Shown here: positions 43,640 to 52,307 of the stretch, piece after piece
Numbering within the stretch: the first letter of the stretch is position 1
Layout: every line of letters starts with the position of its first letter
Assembly (NCBI GenBank): GCA_004558025.1
Contig: SFEG01000013.1
Span: forward strand, 1 to 55,293
Reading direction: 5' to 3'
DNA: 55,293 nt
From: Clostridiales bacterium
GTDB lineage: Bacteria > Bacillota > Clostridia > Oscillospirales > Oscillospiraceae
The notes under the pieces: model-generated
The model's input: the letters and a program-made list of their open reading frames with translations, nothing else
Told to the model about the DNA's origin: nothing
Databases searched by the model: none
Position numbers and translations under genes: made by a program

Positions 43640-44105
43640 AATTAGGGCTGAACCTATACATTTATTACAGCTGCCCGGTTCGAGAATGCTGACGAAACCG
43701 GAAAGCTTACGCTTCACAACACTGCGCCGCGCCGTGTAGGGCATTCCGTTTGCGCTGGCTTTCTTAGTTCCCTCCGGTCGTGCTGACGCATAATATGTAT
43801 CAGTGAAATTTAGATGCGCCTCTGAAAAAACAACCCCACCGGCTCGGCCAAGGCCGACCCACCTCCCCTTACACAGGGGAGGCGGCGCACCCCATTGGCG
43901 CCCCTGCGTAAGGGGAGCTGTCAGCCGCAGGCTGACTGAGGGGTCGCCGCACGCAGTTATTGTTCTGCTTTGGTGCAAAAATTTTGCCCGAACCGTGCCT
44001 TCCACTTGAGGGAAATGTGTCGCCGCAGCCGACGGATGAGGTGTGATCAAATCTGAGCGCTTTGCGCATACCACCGGCTATCCGCTATCAGCTGTCGACT
44101 ATCAA
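43640..44105. repeat. Repeat cluster between the lysine operon and a LysR gene
   Basis: No gene is recognisable. It holds a CCGGG-core copy at about 43653-43683 (minus), a partial one at about 43785-43800, the TCGGC...CCTCCCCTTAC element (43830-43883) and the CAGCTCCCC element inverted against it (43889-43946). An inverted CACCTCATCC-type element (43997-44045) and GCTATC-rich repeat DNA (44047-44105) follow. The order mirrors parts of 261-516 and 9650-9881. Confidence 0.6.
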
Positions 44106-45059
44106 CTAAAGATAGGGAGTATCTTCGGGAGGGACGTACTCATTTTTGAGTATCTCGCTGAAGCCGGGATCATCGGCGGTGGTGTCTTCCGTGTCGCGCA
44201 CGAAGTTAATAAACTCCGTCATGAGCTCCGACGGCTCGCGGTTTTTCATGCGAACGAGCACATATTCTATCTGCCGCGCGGGCTCGGTTATTATTTTTGT
44301 AACGAGCAGATCGTTCGGCGTGTACGTCGTGCGTGGGAATATGGTTATGCCGATATCGAGCTCGGACATCGCGACGGCGTCGAGATAATTTGACAGCGTG
44401 CATATGATGTTCGGCTCGGCGTCCGCTTCGGCAAACCATGCGCGTATCGCGTCGATGCGCGAGGGGCGGCTCGGAACGATCAGCGGCTTTCCCGCGAGGC
44501 TTTGCAGCGGTATCTCATCGCCCGGGATCTGAGCGAGCTCGTTTGTGCGCGACATTATTGCGACCCACGGCCCGCGGCCGACGGTAATGCCCTCAAGGTG
44601 CTCAGTGTCGTATGGCGCGGCGATGACCGCGAGGTCAACAAGTCCCTGACGCAGTCTGTCGAGCACATCGTCGCTGCTGCCGTTCCACATGCTGTACTTT
44701 ACCTTCGGGAACTCCTCCTTGAAGCCGGATATCCAGCGCGCTATGAGAAACGGTGCGCGCCCCTCGACGATGCCGAGGTTTATCGTTCCGCTCATGCCGC
44801 CTTCAAGGCTCATGACCTCGTGCTGTGCCTTGTCGGTCATGTCCAGTATCTGCGTTGCGCGAAGCAGCAGAAGCCTGCCTGCATCGGTAAGCTGAAGCTG
44901 CCGCTTGCCGCGGATGAACAGCTTGACTCCGAGCTCCTCCTCAAGAGCCTTCATCTGATTGCTCAGCGGCGGCTGGCTCATGCACAGCCTCTCGGCCGCG
45001 TGGGTTATGTTCAGCTCCTCGGCCACGACAGTAAAATATTTAAGTGTTCTCAGATCCAT
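44106..45059 (-). CDS. LysR-family transcriptional regulator
   Basis: 317 residues. The N-terminal winged HTH has MDLRTLKYFTVVAEELN, ITHAAERLCMSQPPLSNQMKALEEELGVKLF; the effector-binding domain follows (INLGIVEGRAPFLIARW and so on), similar to CynR/BenM-like LysR proteins. GAGAGG precedes the ATG. It is transcribed away from the asnB operon, across a 540-bp gap containing an inverted repeat TATACCAT...ATGGTATA (45092-45130) and a candidate small RNA, so it may control what lies to its right. Confidence 0.92.
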   Translation of the reverse strand: MDLRTLKYFTVVAEELNITHAAERLCMSQPPLSNQMKALEEELGVKLFIRGKRQLQLTDAGRLLLLRATQILDMTDKAQHEVMSLEGGMSGTINLGIVEGRAPFLIARWISGFKEEFPKVKYSMWNGSSDDVLDRLRQGLVDLAVIAAPYDTEHLEGITVGRGPWVAIMSRTNELAQIPGDEIPLQSLAGKPLIVPSRPSRIDAIRAWFAEADAEPNIICTLSNYLDAVAMSELDIGITIFPRTTYTPNDLLVTKIITEPARQIEYVLVRMKNREPSELMTEFINFVRDTEDTTADDPGFSEILKNEYVPPEDTPYL

Positions 45060-45091
45060 CTATATACCTCTCATCTCTGTATAGAGAGCAT

Positions 45092-45130
45092 TATACCATA
45101 CTTTTTCGATATAACAACCGCAATGGTATA
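45092..45130. promoter_or_regulatory. Inverted repeat upstream of the LysR gene
   Basis: TATACCAT (45092-45099) and ATGGTATA (45123-45130), an 8-N23-8 arrangement. It could be a binding site of the adjacent LysR protein; no experimental support. Confidence 0.35.
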
Positions 45131-45135
45131 TGTAT

Positions 45136-45164
45136 TTTATTTATCAAACTTCTTGTGCTAATAT
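45136..45164 (+). promoter_or_regulatory. Extended -10 promoter of a candidate small RNA
   Basis: TGC-TAATAT (extended -10) with a poor -35 (TTTATT) 17 bases upstream. A transcript would start near 45171. Confidence 0.4.
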
Positions 45165-45170
45165 ACCGCC

Positions 45171-45282
45171 ATAAGGTCGAAGCAAGGAAATTCCTTGAAC
45201 CTTATTTGTTGTAATCATTTGCTCTCTCATCTGTAAAACTGAAGTCTGCCGCATTCCTCTATGCGGCAGAATTTAGTTTTTT
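45171..45282 (+). ncRNA. Candidate small RNA or attenuated leader ahead of the asnB T-box
   Basis: About 112 nt. A 5' stem-loop nests CAAGGAA/TTCCTTG inside AAGGT/ACCTT (45172-45202); a single-stranded pyrimidine-rich middle (TTTGCTCTCTC) follows. The 3' end is a strong terminator with arms AAAACTGAA-TCTGCCGCAT and ATGCGGCAGA-TTTAGTTTT (45235-45280), one mismatch, then TT. No reading frame stands out. It matches no family I can name. It may be an independent RNA or an attenuator preceding the T-box. Confidence 0.45.
45235..45282 (+). terminator. Terminator of the candidate small RNA
   Basis: A 19-bp stem with one mismatch and loop TCCTCT. The 3' arm merges into a T-run. Confidence 0.75.
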
Positions 45283-45323
45283 ATAGGGCAGTGAAAACAA
45301 TGCGAATTTAATACTGTAAATGC

Positions 45324-45590
45324 TATGACGAAGACAAGTAGCTCATATGCTCGGTCGCAGAGAGTCGGGGACAGTGCGAGCCCGATACCGGAGGATGAGT
45401 GAATAACACTTTACCAGCAGCAAGCTGAACGGGAAAACCAAGTAGGCAAGACGCGGAGTGCGGCGTTAAAGCACGAGGGCTTGTTTGAGCCCGCAAAAGT
45501 GATTGCTTCGGCAGTAAGTTAGGTGGCACCGCGGATTTGCAGCTATTCGTCCTAAAGTTTAGGGATAGCTGCCCAAAAAATTCGGAGGTG
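45324..45590 (+). promoter_or_regulatory. T-box leader, predicted asparagine-specific
   Basis: The conserved T-box AGGTGGCACCGCGG is at 45521-45534; GACGAAGACAAGTAGC opens stem I and AGAGAGTCGGGGACAG follows. The specifier loop GTGAATAACACTT offers AAC (45405-45407), an Asn codon, matching the asparagine synthetase gene downstream. Uncharged tRNA-Asn should turn expression on. The hairpin after the T-box (45539-45572) lacks a following T-tract; six T's occur instead just before the ATG, after GGAGGTGC, which is complementary to GCACC in the T-box. Confidence 0.93.
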
Positions 45591-45598
45591 CATTTTTT

Positions 45599-47179
45599 AT
45601 GTGTTCAATCATCGGTTTCACAAGCAAGGAGCTTTCTGCTCAGTCGGTCAGAGCATATTTTGACCGCACGGTCTCCCGCGGACCTGACGCAACGAGAATG
45701 GCGACGCTGCCCGGCGCGGTGCTGGGCTTCCACCGGCTGTCGATCATGGGTCTGGACGAGCGCGGCATGCAGCCGTTTTATCTCGGCGACGATGCCGTTG
45801 TCTGCAACGGAGAGCTGTACGGCTTCCGCAGCATGCGCGAGGAGCTTAAGAAAAAATACAGCTTCAAGAGCGAGTCCGACTGCGAGATCATCCTGCCGCT
45901 GTATCATGAATACGGGCTTGAGATGTTCAAAAAGCTCGACGCGGAATTTGCGATGATAATCTACGACAGCGAAAAGCAGGAGCTTATCGCAGCGCGCGAT
46001 CCCATCGGCATCCGCCCGCTGTACTACGGACATTACTCCGACGGCAGCGTTATTTTTGCAAGCGAGGCGAAAAACCTCGTCGGCCTGTGCGATGATATCA
46101 TGCCGTTCCCTCCCGGACACTATTATGCCGACGGAAAATTTACACGCTACGCCGATCTTACGAGCGTATCCGAGTATTCGACAGACGATATCGACACCGT
46201 TTGCGCCAAGATCCGCGAAAAGCTAATCGCGGGCGTTGAAAAACGCCTTGACGCGGACGCACCGCTCGGCTTCCTGCTGTCCGGCGGTCTGGATTCCAGC
46301 CTGGTGTGTGCCATATCCGCAAAGCTTCTCGGCAAGAAGATCCGCACCTTTGCAATAGGCATGGATCAGGATCCCATCGATCTCAAATACGCGCGCAAGG
46401 TCGCCGATTTCATAGGCTCGGAGCACATGGAGGTCACAATGACGCGCGACGAGGTCATCTCCTCGCTCGAGGAGGTCATCGCGATGCTGGGTACTTACGA
46501 TATAACAACCATCCGCGCGAGCATGGGCATGTATCTTTGCTGCAAGGCGATACACGAGAAGACAGATGTGCGCGTACTGCTCACGGGCGAGATATCCGAT
46601 GAGCTGTTCGGCTATAAATATACCGATTTCGCCCCCTCGCCGGAGGAGTTCCAGCGCGAGGCGAAGAAGAGAGTGGACGAGCTGCACATCTACGACGTTC
46701 TGCGTGCCGACCGCTGCATATCCGTAAACTCGCTCGAGGCGCGCGTACCCTTCGGCGATCTCGATTTTGTCCGCTATGTCATGAGCATAGACCCCAGGAT
46801 GAAGATGAACATCTATGACATGGGCAAATATCTGCTGCGCCGCGCATTTGAGAAAGACGGCATCCTGCCCGACGAGATACTCTGGCGTCAGAAGGCCGCG
46901 TTTTCCGACGCTGTCGGCCACTCGATGGTCGACGATCTCAAGGCCTATGCTGAGAGCCGCTACAGCGACGAGGAATTTGCCGCAGGCTGCAAAAAATACG
47001 ATTTTGCGACTCCCTTTACCAAGGAGAGTCTTTTGTATAGAGACATCTTCGAAAAGTACTATCCCGGTCAGGCGAAGATGGTCAAGGATTTCTGGATGCC
47101 TAACAAAACATGGCCGGGCTGTGACGTTGACGACCCCTCCGCACGAGTTCTCAAGAACTACGGCGCGAGCGGAAAATAA
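45599..47179 (+). CDS. asnB: Asparagine synthase (glutamine-hydrolysing)
   Basis: 526 residues. It makes asparagine from aspartate, ATP and glutamine. The N-terminal nucleophile glutaminase domain starts MCSIIGF (Cys2 after Met removal), with SRGPDA and VCNGELYGFRSMR. The synthetase domain has the PP-loop LSGGLDSSLV (about 225-234), LTGEISDELFGYKY and NSLEARVPFGDLDFV. GGAGGTG lies 8 bases before the ATG. The Asn T-box directly upstream and four co-directional genes downstream with short gaps suggest a five-gene operon. Confidence 0.96.
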   Translation: MCSIIGFTSKELSAQSVRAYFDRTVSRGPDATRMATLPGAVLGFHRLSIMGLDERGMQPFYLGDDAVVCNGELYGFRSMREELKKKYSFKSESDCEIILPLYHEYGLEMFKKLDAEFAMIIYDSEKQELIAARDPIGIRPLYYGHYSDGSVIFASEAKNLVGLCDDIMPFPPGHYYADGKFTRYADLTSVSEYSTDDIDTVCAKIREKLIAGVEKRLDADAPLGFLLSGGLDSSLVCAISAKLLGKKIRTFAIGMDQDPIDLKYARKVADFIGSEHMEVTMTRDEVISSLEEVIAMLGTYDITTIRASMGMYLCCKAIHEKTDVRVLLTGEISDELFGYKYTDFAPSPEEFQREAKKRVDELHIYDVLRADRCISVNSLEARVPFGDLDFVRYVMSIDPRMKMNIYDMGKYLLRRAFEKDGILPDEILWRQKAAFSDAVGHSMVDDLKAYAESRYSDEEFAAGCKKYDFATPFTKESLLYRDIFEKYYPGQAKMVKDFWMPNKTWPGCDVDDPSARVLKNYGASGK

Positions 47180-47194
47180 AAGGAGGATAAAACC

Positions 47195-49294
47195 ATGAGC
47201 AGAGAAGTAAAAAAGATCCCTGAGCTTTTCGGCAGCTGTGTGTTCAATGAACGCACCATGCGCAAATACGTCAAGGAGAAGTACTTCCAGGAGTGGAAAA
47301 AGTGCCTTTCCGACGGGAAACCGCTGACCCTTGAAGTTGCCGACGGCATCGCCGAGGGCATGAAGCAGTGGGCGCTGGAAAACGGTGCGACCCACTTCAC
47401 TCACTGGTTCCAGCCCCTGACCGGCATCACCGCCGAGAAGCACGACAGCTTCATTTCACCCGCAGGCGGCGGCGCGATAACGATGGAGTTCTCCGGCAAG
47501 GAGCTCGTGCGCGGCGAGCCCGACGCGTCGAGCTTCCCCTCCGGCGGCCTGCGCGCGACGTTCGAGGCGCGCGGCTACAGCGCGTGGGATCCCACCGCGT
47601 TTGCATTTATAAAAGACGGAACGCTGTGCATCCCGACCGTGTTCTGCTCGTATTCCGGCGAGGCTCTGGATAAGAAAACGCCGCTGCTGCGTTCGTGCGA
47701 CGCAGTGAGCCGCCAGGCGGTGAGAATACTGCGCCTGTTCGGCGATACCGAAACGCAGAAGGTCATCGCGCAGGTCGGCCCCGAGCAGGAGTATTTCCTT
47801 ATAGATAAAGAGCTGTTTCTCGAGCGCGAGGATCTGAGACTGTGCGGCAGAACGCTGTTCGGCTCGAAGCCGCCCAAGGGTCAGGAGCTTGAGGATCACT
47901 ATTTCGGCACTATCCGTCCGCGTGTTGCCGAGTATATGCAGGATCTCGACGAGGAACTGTGGAAGCTCGGCGTTTTGTCCAAAACGCGCCACAACGAGGT
48001 CGCCCCGGCTCAGCACGAGATGGCTCCGGTCTACTCCGACGCGAACACCGCAAACGATCAGAACCAGATCAGCATGGAGATCATGCAGAAGGTCGCCGAC
48101 CGCCACGGCCTCGTGTGCCTGCTGCACGAAAAGCCCTTCGCGGGAGTCAACGGCTCGGGCAAGCACAACAACTGGTCGCTCGGCACCGATACGGGCAAGA
48201 ACCTGTTCTCCCCGGGCAAGACCCCGAGTCAGAACGCGCAGTTTCTGCTGTTCCTCGCGGCCTTTGTCAGAGGCGTTGATAAATATCAGGAGCTTCTGAG
48301 ATGCTCTGTCGCCTTTGCGGGCAACGACCACCGCCTCGGCGCGCAGGAAGCGCCCCCGGCGATAATCTCCGTGTTCCTCGGCGAGGAGCTCGAGGGCATA
48401 GTCGATTCCATCGTCAATGATACGGGCTACACCGAAAAGAGCAAGAGCACGCTGCGCATCGGCGTCGACGTTCTGCCGCCGATACCGAAGGATACGACAG
48501 ACCGCAACCGCACCTCACCCATCGCCTTCACCGGCAACAAGTTTGAGTTCCGCATGCCCGGCTCGAGCCAGTCGATAGCGGGACCGACGACGGTCCTGAA
48601 CACCATCATCGCAGACTCCCTGTGCGTTTTTGCCGACGAGCTTGAAAAAGCGACGGATTTCACAGCGGCTCTGCACGAGCTCATAAAGCGCACGTTCAAG
48701 GATCACGGACGCATCCTCTTCGGCGGCAACGGCTATGATGAGAGCTGGGTCGAGGAGGCCGAAAAGCGCGGACTTAAAAACCTCAAGAATTCCTCGACGG
48801 CGCTTCCCGAGTACATGCTGCCAAAGAACATCGAGCTTCTGACCAAATACGGCGTTTACACCGAGTCGGAGATCGTAGCGCGAAACGAGATACACATGGA
48901 GCACTACTGCAAGGTCATCGCCATCGAGGGCGAGACGCTCGTAGATATGGTGCAGCACGGCATACTCAACGCCGTTTCCGAATATACCGCCGCGCTGAGC
49001 GAAACGCTCATCAAAAAGCGCAAGGCTCTGCCCGAGGTGCCCTGCCGCGTCGAAAGCGCGCTCATCGGAACGCTCAGCAGCTTGAACGAGAGTCTGCTGG
49101 ACAAGATGGTGTCGCTTAAATCCGCGCTTGAGACTGCGCCGAGCGTAGGTAATGCCGAGCTCATGAAGTATTACCACGACGAGGTGTTCCTCAAGATGGA
49201 GGATATGCGCACGGTTATCGACAAGCTCGAAACGCTAACGGCGGTAGAGTACTGGCCGTACCCGAGTTATTACGATATGTTATTCTCGGTCTGA
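47195..49294 (+). CDS. glnN: Glutamine synthetase, type III
   Basis: 699 residues, the long GSIII form found in Bacteroidetes and many Clostridia. It condenses ammonia and glutamate. The N-terminal GSIII domain has FGSCVFNERTMRKYV and THFTHWFQPLTGITAEKHDSF; the catalytic core contains GPEQEYFLID, KTRHNEVAPAQHEMAPVYSD, NGSGKHNNWSLGTD and NRTSPIAFTGNKFEFRMPG. AGGAGG precedes the ATG, 15 bases after asnB. It supplies the glutamine used by AsnB and PyrG in the same operon. Confidence 0.96.
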   Translation: MSREVKKIPELFGSCVFNERTMRKYVKEKYFQEWKKCLSDGKPLTLEVADGIAEGMKQWALENGATHFTHWFQPLTGITAEKHDSFISPAGGGAITMEFSGKELVRGEPDASSFPSGGLRATFEARGYSAWDPTAFAFIKDGTLCIPTVFCSYSGEALDKKTPLLRSCDAVSRQAVRILRLFGDTETQKVIAQVGPEQEYFLIDKELFLEREDLRLCGRTLFGSKPPKGQELEDHYFGTIRPRVAEYMQDLDEELWKLGVLSKTRHNEVAPAQHEMAPVYSDANTANDQNQISMEIMQKVADRHGLVCLLHEKPFAGVNGSGKHNNWSLGTDTGKNLFSPGKTPSQNAQFLLFLAAFVRGVDKYQELLRCSVAFAGNDHRLGAQEAPPAIISVFLGEELEGIVDSIVNDTGYTEKSKSTLRIGVDVLPPIPKDTTDRNRTSPIAFTGNKFEFRMPGSSQSIAGPTTVLNTIIADSLCVFADELEKATDFTAALHELIKRTFKDHGRILFGGNGYDESWVEEAEKRGLKNLKNSSTALPEYMLPKNIELLTKYGVYTESEIVARNEIHMEHYCKVIAIEGETLVDMVQHGILNAVSEYTAALSETLIKKRKALPEVPCRVESALIGTLSSLNESLLDKMVSLKSALETAPSVGNAELMKYYHDEVFLKMEDMRTVIDKLETLTAVEYWPYPSYYDMLFSV

Positions 49295-49335
49295 GAACAG
49301 ATGAAGTAAGATAAAATTTTAATGAGAGAGAGTAA

Positions 49336-50931
49336 ATGATGATGAAGTATGTATTCGTAACAGGCGGAGTCGTGTCGGGGCTGGGCAAGGGAATATGCGC
49401 GGCCTCGCTCGGCAGACTTCTGAAGCAGCGCGGACTGCGTGTGAAAAACCAGAAATTCGACCCCTATCTCAACGTTGATCCGGGCACTATGAGTCCGTAT
49501 CAGCACGGCGAGGTCTTCGTCACCGACGACGGCGCGGAGACCGACCTCGACCTCGGCCACTATGAAAGATTCGTCGACGAGAGCCTGAGCGGAAACTCCT
49601 CGGTCTCCGCAGGACGTATATACTGGAATGTTCTCAACCGTGAGCGTCAGGGCGGATACCTCGGCGGCACGGTGCAGATAATACCCCATGTGACCGACGA
49701 GATAAAGCAGAGCGTTTACGCCATGGAGGACGAGAACATCGACGTTCTCATCTGCGAGATCGGCGGCACGGTCGGCGATATCGAAAGCCAGCCGTTTCTG
49801 GAGGCCATACGTCAGGTCGCCGTCGAAAAGGGCAGGCAGAACGTGCTGTTTATCCACGTTCCGCTGATCGTTCGGATCCCCGGCACGGGTGAGCTCAAGA
49901 GCAAGCCCACGCAGCACTCGGTAAAGGAACTTTTGTCCGTCGGTATCCAGCCGGATATCCTCGTGTGCCGAACCGACGCCCCGATAAGCGACGATATCCG
50001 CAGAAAGATCGCGCTTTTCTGCAATGTCGAGCCCGAGTGTGTCATCCAGAACGCAACGGCCTCGACGCTGTACGAAGCGCCGCTGCTTCTGGAGCACGAG
50101 GGCCTTTCCTCGGTCGTATGCCGCAAGCTCGGCATCGACTGCCCCGAGCCCGATCTTGCCGAGTGGAAGGCCATGGTCGGAAAGATAAAGGGCGCGCACC
50201 GCGCGGTAAAGATCGCCCTTGTCGGCAAATATGTTCAGCTGCACGACGCGTACCTGTCGGTTGCGGAGTCTCTTAACCACGCGGCGGCGGCAAACGATGC
50301 CGTGATGGAGATAAAGTGGGTCGATTCCGAGGAGCTCACGGAGGATAACATTGCCTCCGTTCTCGGAGACTGCGGCGGCATACTCGTGCCCGGCGGCTTC
50401 GGCGACCGCGGCATCGAGGGCATGATTTTAGCTGCCAAATACGCGCGCGAAAACGACATGCCGTATCTCGGCATATGCCTCGGCCTTCAGATAGCTGTCA
50501 TCGAATTTGCCCGCCATGTTCTCGGCTGGAAGGACGCAAACTCCGCCGAGTTCACGGCCGACTCGCAGCATCTTGTCATAGACCTCATGCCCGAGCAGCA
50601 GGGAATAACCGCAAAGGGCGGTACGATGCGCCTGGGCAAATACCCCTGCGTTCTCTCGCCCGAGAGCAGAGCCTACGAATACTACGGCGAGGGGCTTATA
50701 TACGAGCGCCATCGCCACAGATACGAAGTAAACAACGACTTCCGCGAGGATATCGTCGCGCGCGGACTTCTGCCGGTCGGCCTGAGCCCCGACGGGAGCC
50801 TCGTCGAAATGGTGGAAAACCCGGCCTGCCGCTGGTTCATAGCGGCGCAGTTCCACCCCGAATTCAAAAGCAGACCCAACAAGCCGCATCCGCTGTTTAA
50901 CGGCTTCGTGAAAGCGGCGCTTGAAAAGTGA
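49336..50931 (+). CDS. pyrG: CTP synthase
   Basis: 531 residues. It aminates UTP to CTP with glutamine-derived ammonia. The synthetase domain starts KYVFVTGGVVSGLGKGICAAS, with DPYLNVDPGTMSPYQHGEV and EIGGTVGDIES. The glutaminase domain has GGFGDRGIEG, GICLGLQ (Cys near residue 380) and the His-Glu pair in QFHPEFKSRP. Three ATGs in a row (49336, 49339, 49342) are possible starts behind GAGAGAG; the last gives the usual MKYVF. It lies 41 bases after glnN. Confidence 0.96.
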   Translation: MMMKYVFVTGGVVSGLGKGICAASLGRLLKQRGLRVKNQKFDPYLNVDPGTMSPYQHGEVFVTDDGAETDLDLGHYERFVDESLSGNSSVSAGRIYWNVLNRERQGGYLGGTVQIIPHVTDEIKQSVYAMEDENIDVLICEIGGTVGDIESQPFLEAIRQVAVEKGRQNVLFIHVPLIVRIPGTGELKSKPTQHSVKELLSVGIQPDILVCRTDAPISDDIRRKIALFCNVEPECVIQNATASTLYEAPLLLEHEGLSSVVCRKLGIDCPEPDLAEWKAMVGKIKGAHRAVKIALVGKYVQLHDAYLSVAESLNHAAAANDAVMEIKWVDSEELTEDNIASVLGDCGGILVPGGFGDRGIEGMILAAKYARENDMPYLGICLGLQIAVIEFARHVLGWKDANSAEFTADSQHLVIDLMPEQQGITAKGGTMRLGKYPCVLSPESRAYEYYGEGLIYERHRHRYEVNNDFREDIVARGLLPVGLSPDGSLVEMVENPACRWFIAAQFHPEFKSRPNKPHPLFNGFVKAALEK

Positions 50932-50951
50932 TCTTAAAAAGGTGATTTTAA

Positions 50952-51683
50952 ATGAGAAACTACGAAAAGGAATATGCTCAGAGGATCCAGTTTATCCGCT
51001 GCGCCGTGCGCGAGAGCGGGGCTGACGGCATTGTTTACGGAAACTCCGGCGGCAAGGACTCCGCGCTTGTCGGCATTCTGTGCAAGGCTGCGTGCGACAA
51101 TACAGTCGGCATCATCATGCCCTGTACCTCGGCGCGAAATTACGACATGGATAAGCGCGACGGCGAGACCGTTGCCGCGCAGTACGGCATCGAGACGCGT
51201 TATGCCGAACTCACAGCCGTAAAGGAGGCCGAAAAGGCCGTTTTGGCAAGCGGCGTGACAAAGCTCACGGCTGCTGCCGAGGCAAATATCGCGCCGAGAC
51301 TCAGAATGGCAACGCTGTACGCTGTGGCAGCCACCGAAAACCGTCTCGTGGCGGGCACCGGCAACCGCAGCGAGAGCTATGTCGGCTACTTCACCAAGTG
51401 GGGCGACGGAGCGTGCGACTTTAACCCCATATGCGATCTGACCGTAACGGAGATATATGAATTTCTGCGCTGGCTGAAGGCTCCGCAGTGCGTCATAGAA
51501 AAAGCGCCCTCGGCCGGCCTGTTCGACGGACAGACCGATGAGGGCGAAATGGGATTTACCTATAAAGAGCTTGACACTTACCTCAGCGGTGGTAAAATAG
51601 ACGACGCGGTGCTTGAAAAGATACAGCGTATGCATGCAAGGAGCGAGCATAAGCGCAAGCCGATCATGCAAGCGAGCTTTTAA
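50952..51683 (+). CDS. nadE: NAD synthase, ammonia-type
   Basis: 243 residues. It amidates nicotinate adenine dinucleotide to NAD. The PP-loop YGNSGGKDSALVG is at about 29-41; ENRLVAGTGNRSESYVGYFTKWGDG and APSAGLFDGQTDEGEMGFTY are family marks. It has no glutaminase domain, so it needs free ammonia, which fits its place beside glutamine synthetase. It starts 20 bases after pyrG. Confidence 0.94.
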   Translation: MRNYEKEYAQRIQFIRCAVRESGADGIVYGNSGGKDSALVGILCKAACDNTVGIIMPCTSARNYDMDKRDGETVAAQYGIETRYAELTAVKEAEKAVLASGVTKLTAAAEANIAPRLRMATLYAVAATENRLVAGTGNRSESYVGYFTKWGDGACDFNPICDLTVTEIYEFLRWLKAPQCVIEKAPSAGLFDGQTDEGEMGFTYKELDTYLSGGKIDDAVLEKIQRMHARSEHKRKPIMQASF

Positions 51684-51721
51684 ATCGCACCGCAGTATAC
51701 TGACATTCTGAGGTGCAAATA

Positions 51722-52252
51722 TTGAAGACTAAGGATATGGCCTACATCGCCCTGATGGCGGTGCTCATATCGGTCTGCTCATGGCTGTCGGTTCCGGCAG
51801 CCATTCCTTTTACCATGCAGACCTTCGCGGTTTTTACCGCGCTGCTGCTTTTGGGCGGCAGACGCGGCAGCATAGCCGTTGCGGTGTACATAGCGCTCGG
51901 CGCTGTGGGACTTCCGGTGTTCTCCGGCTTTGCCGGCGGCGTCGGCAAGCTCATGGGACCCAGCGGTGGATATATCTTCGGCTTTGTGCTCACCGGCCTG
52001 TGCTACTGGCTCGGCGAGAAGCTTTTGGGCAAAAAGCTGTGGGTTAAGATAGTTTCGCTCATCATCGGCCTTGCCTTGTGCTATGCTTTCGGAACGGTAT
52101 GGTTTGTCAAGGTCTATTCGGCGGCAAAGCCCATAAGCTACGCCTCCGCCCTCGGCCTGTGCGTGTTCCCGTTCATCATTCCGGATGCCGCAAAAATGGC
52201 GCTTGCGTTTCTGACAGACCGTGTCATACGAAAGCATGTGAATATCGAGTGA
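51722..52252 (+). CDS. bioY: Biotin transporter BioY (ECF S-component)
   Basis: 176-residue membrane protein with about six helices. MAYIALMAVLISVCSWLSVP, PFTMQTFAVFTALLLLGGRRG, GLPVFSGFAGGVGKLMGPSGGYIFGF and FIIPDAAKMALA are BioY signatures. I use the TTG at 51722 (GAGG 8 bases upstream, giving MKTKDM); a GTG at 51713 overlaps the ribosome site. No EcfA/T genes are here, so it would use shared energising modules or work alone. It is last in the asnB operon, before a strong terminator. Confidence 0.93.
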   Translation: MKTKDMAYIALMAVLISVCSWLSVPAAIPFTMQTFAVFTALLLLGGRRGSIAVAVYIALGAVGLPVFSGFAGGVGKLMGPSGGYIFGFVLTGLCYWLGEKLLGKKLWVKIVSLIIGLALCYAFGTVWFVKVYSAAKPISYASALGLCVFPFIIPDAAKMALAFLTDRVIRKHVNIE

Positions 52253-52261
52253 TTGAGCAGC

Positions 52262-52296
52262 AAAAAACTCCCGCTTCAGCGAAGCGGGAGTTTTTA
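52262..52296. terminator. Bidirectional terminator between bioY and the symporter gene
   Basis: AAAAAACTCCCGCTTC / GAAGCGGGAGTTTTT with an AGC loop. Confidence 0.9.
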
Positions 52297-52307
52297 AATG
52301 CTTTGAT

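Noticed and set aside
43631..44074. Minus-strand open frame of 147 codons in the repeat cluster
   Set aside because: Made of repeat elements seen elsewhere in non-coding DNA; no start signal.
49336..50931. Idea that the asnB-nadE cluster is a novel amidotransferase system
   Set aside because: Each gene is a full-length member of a standard family. The interest is in co-regulation, not in new chemistry.
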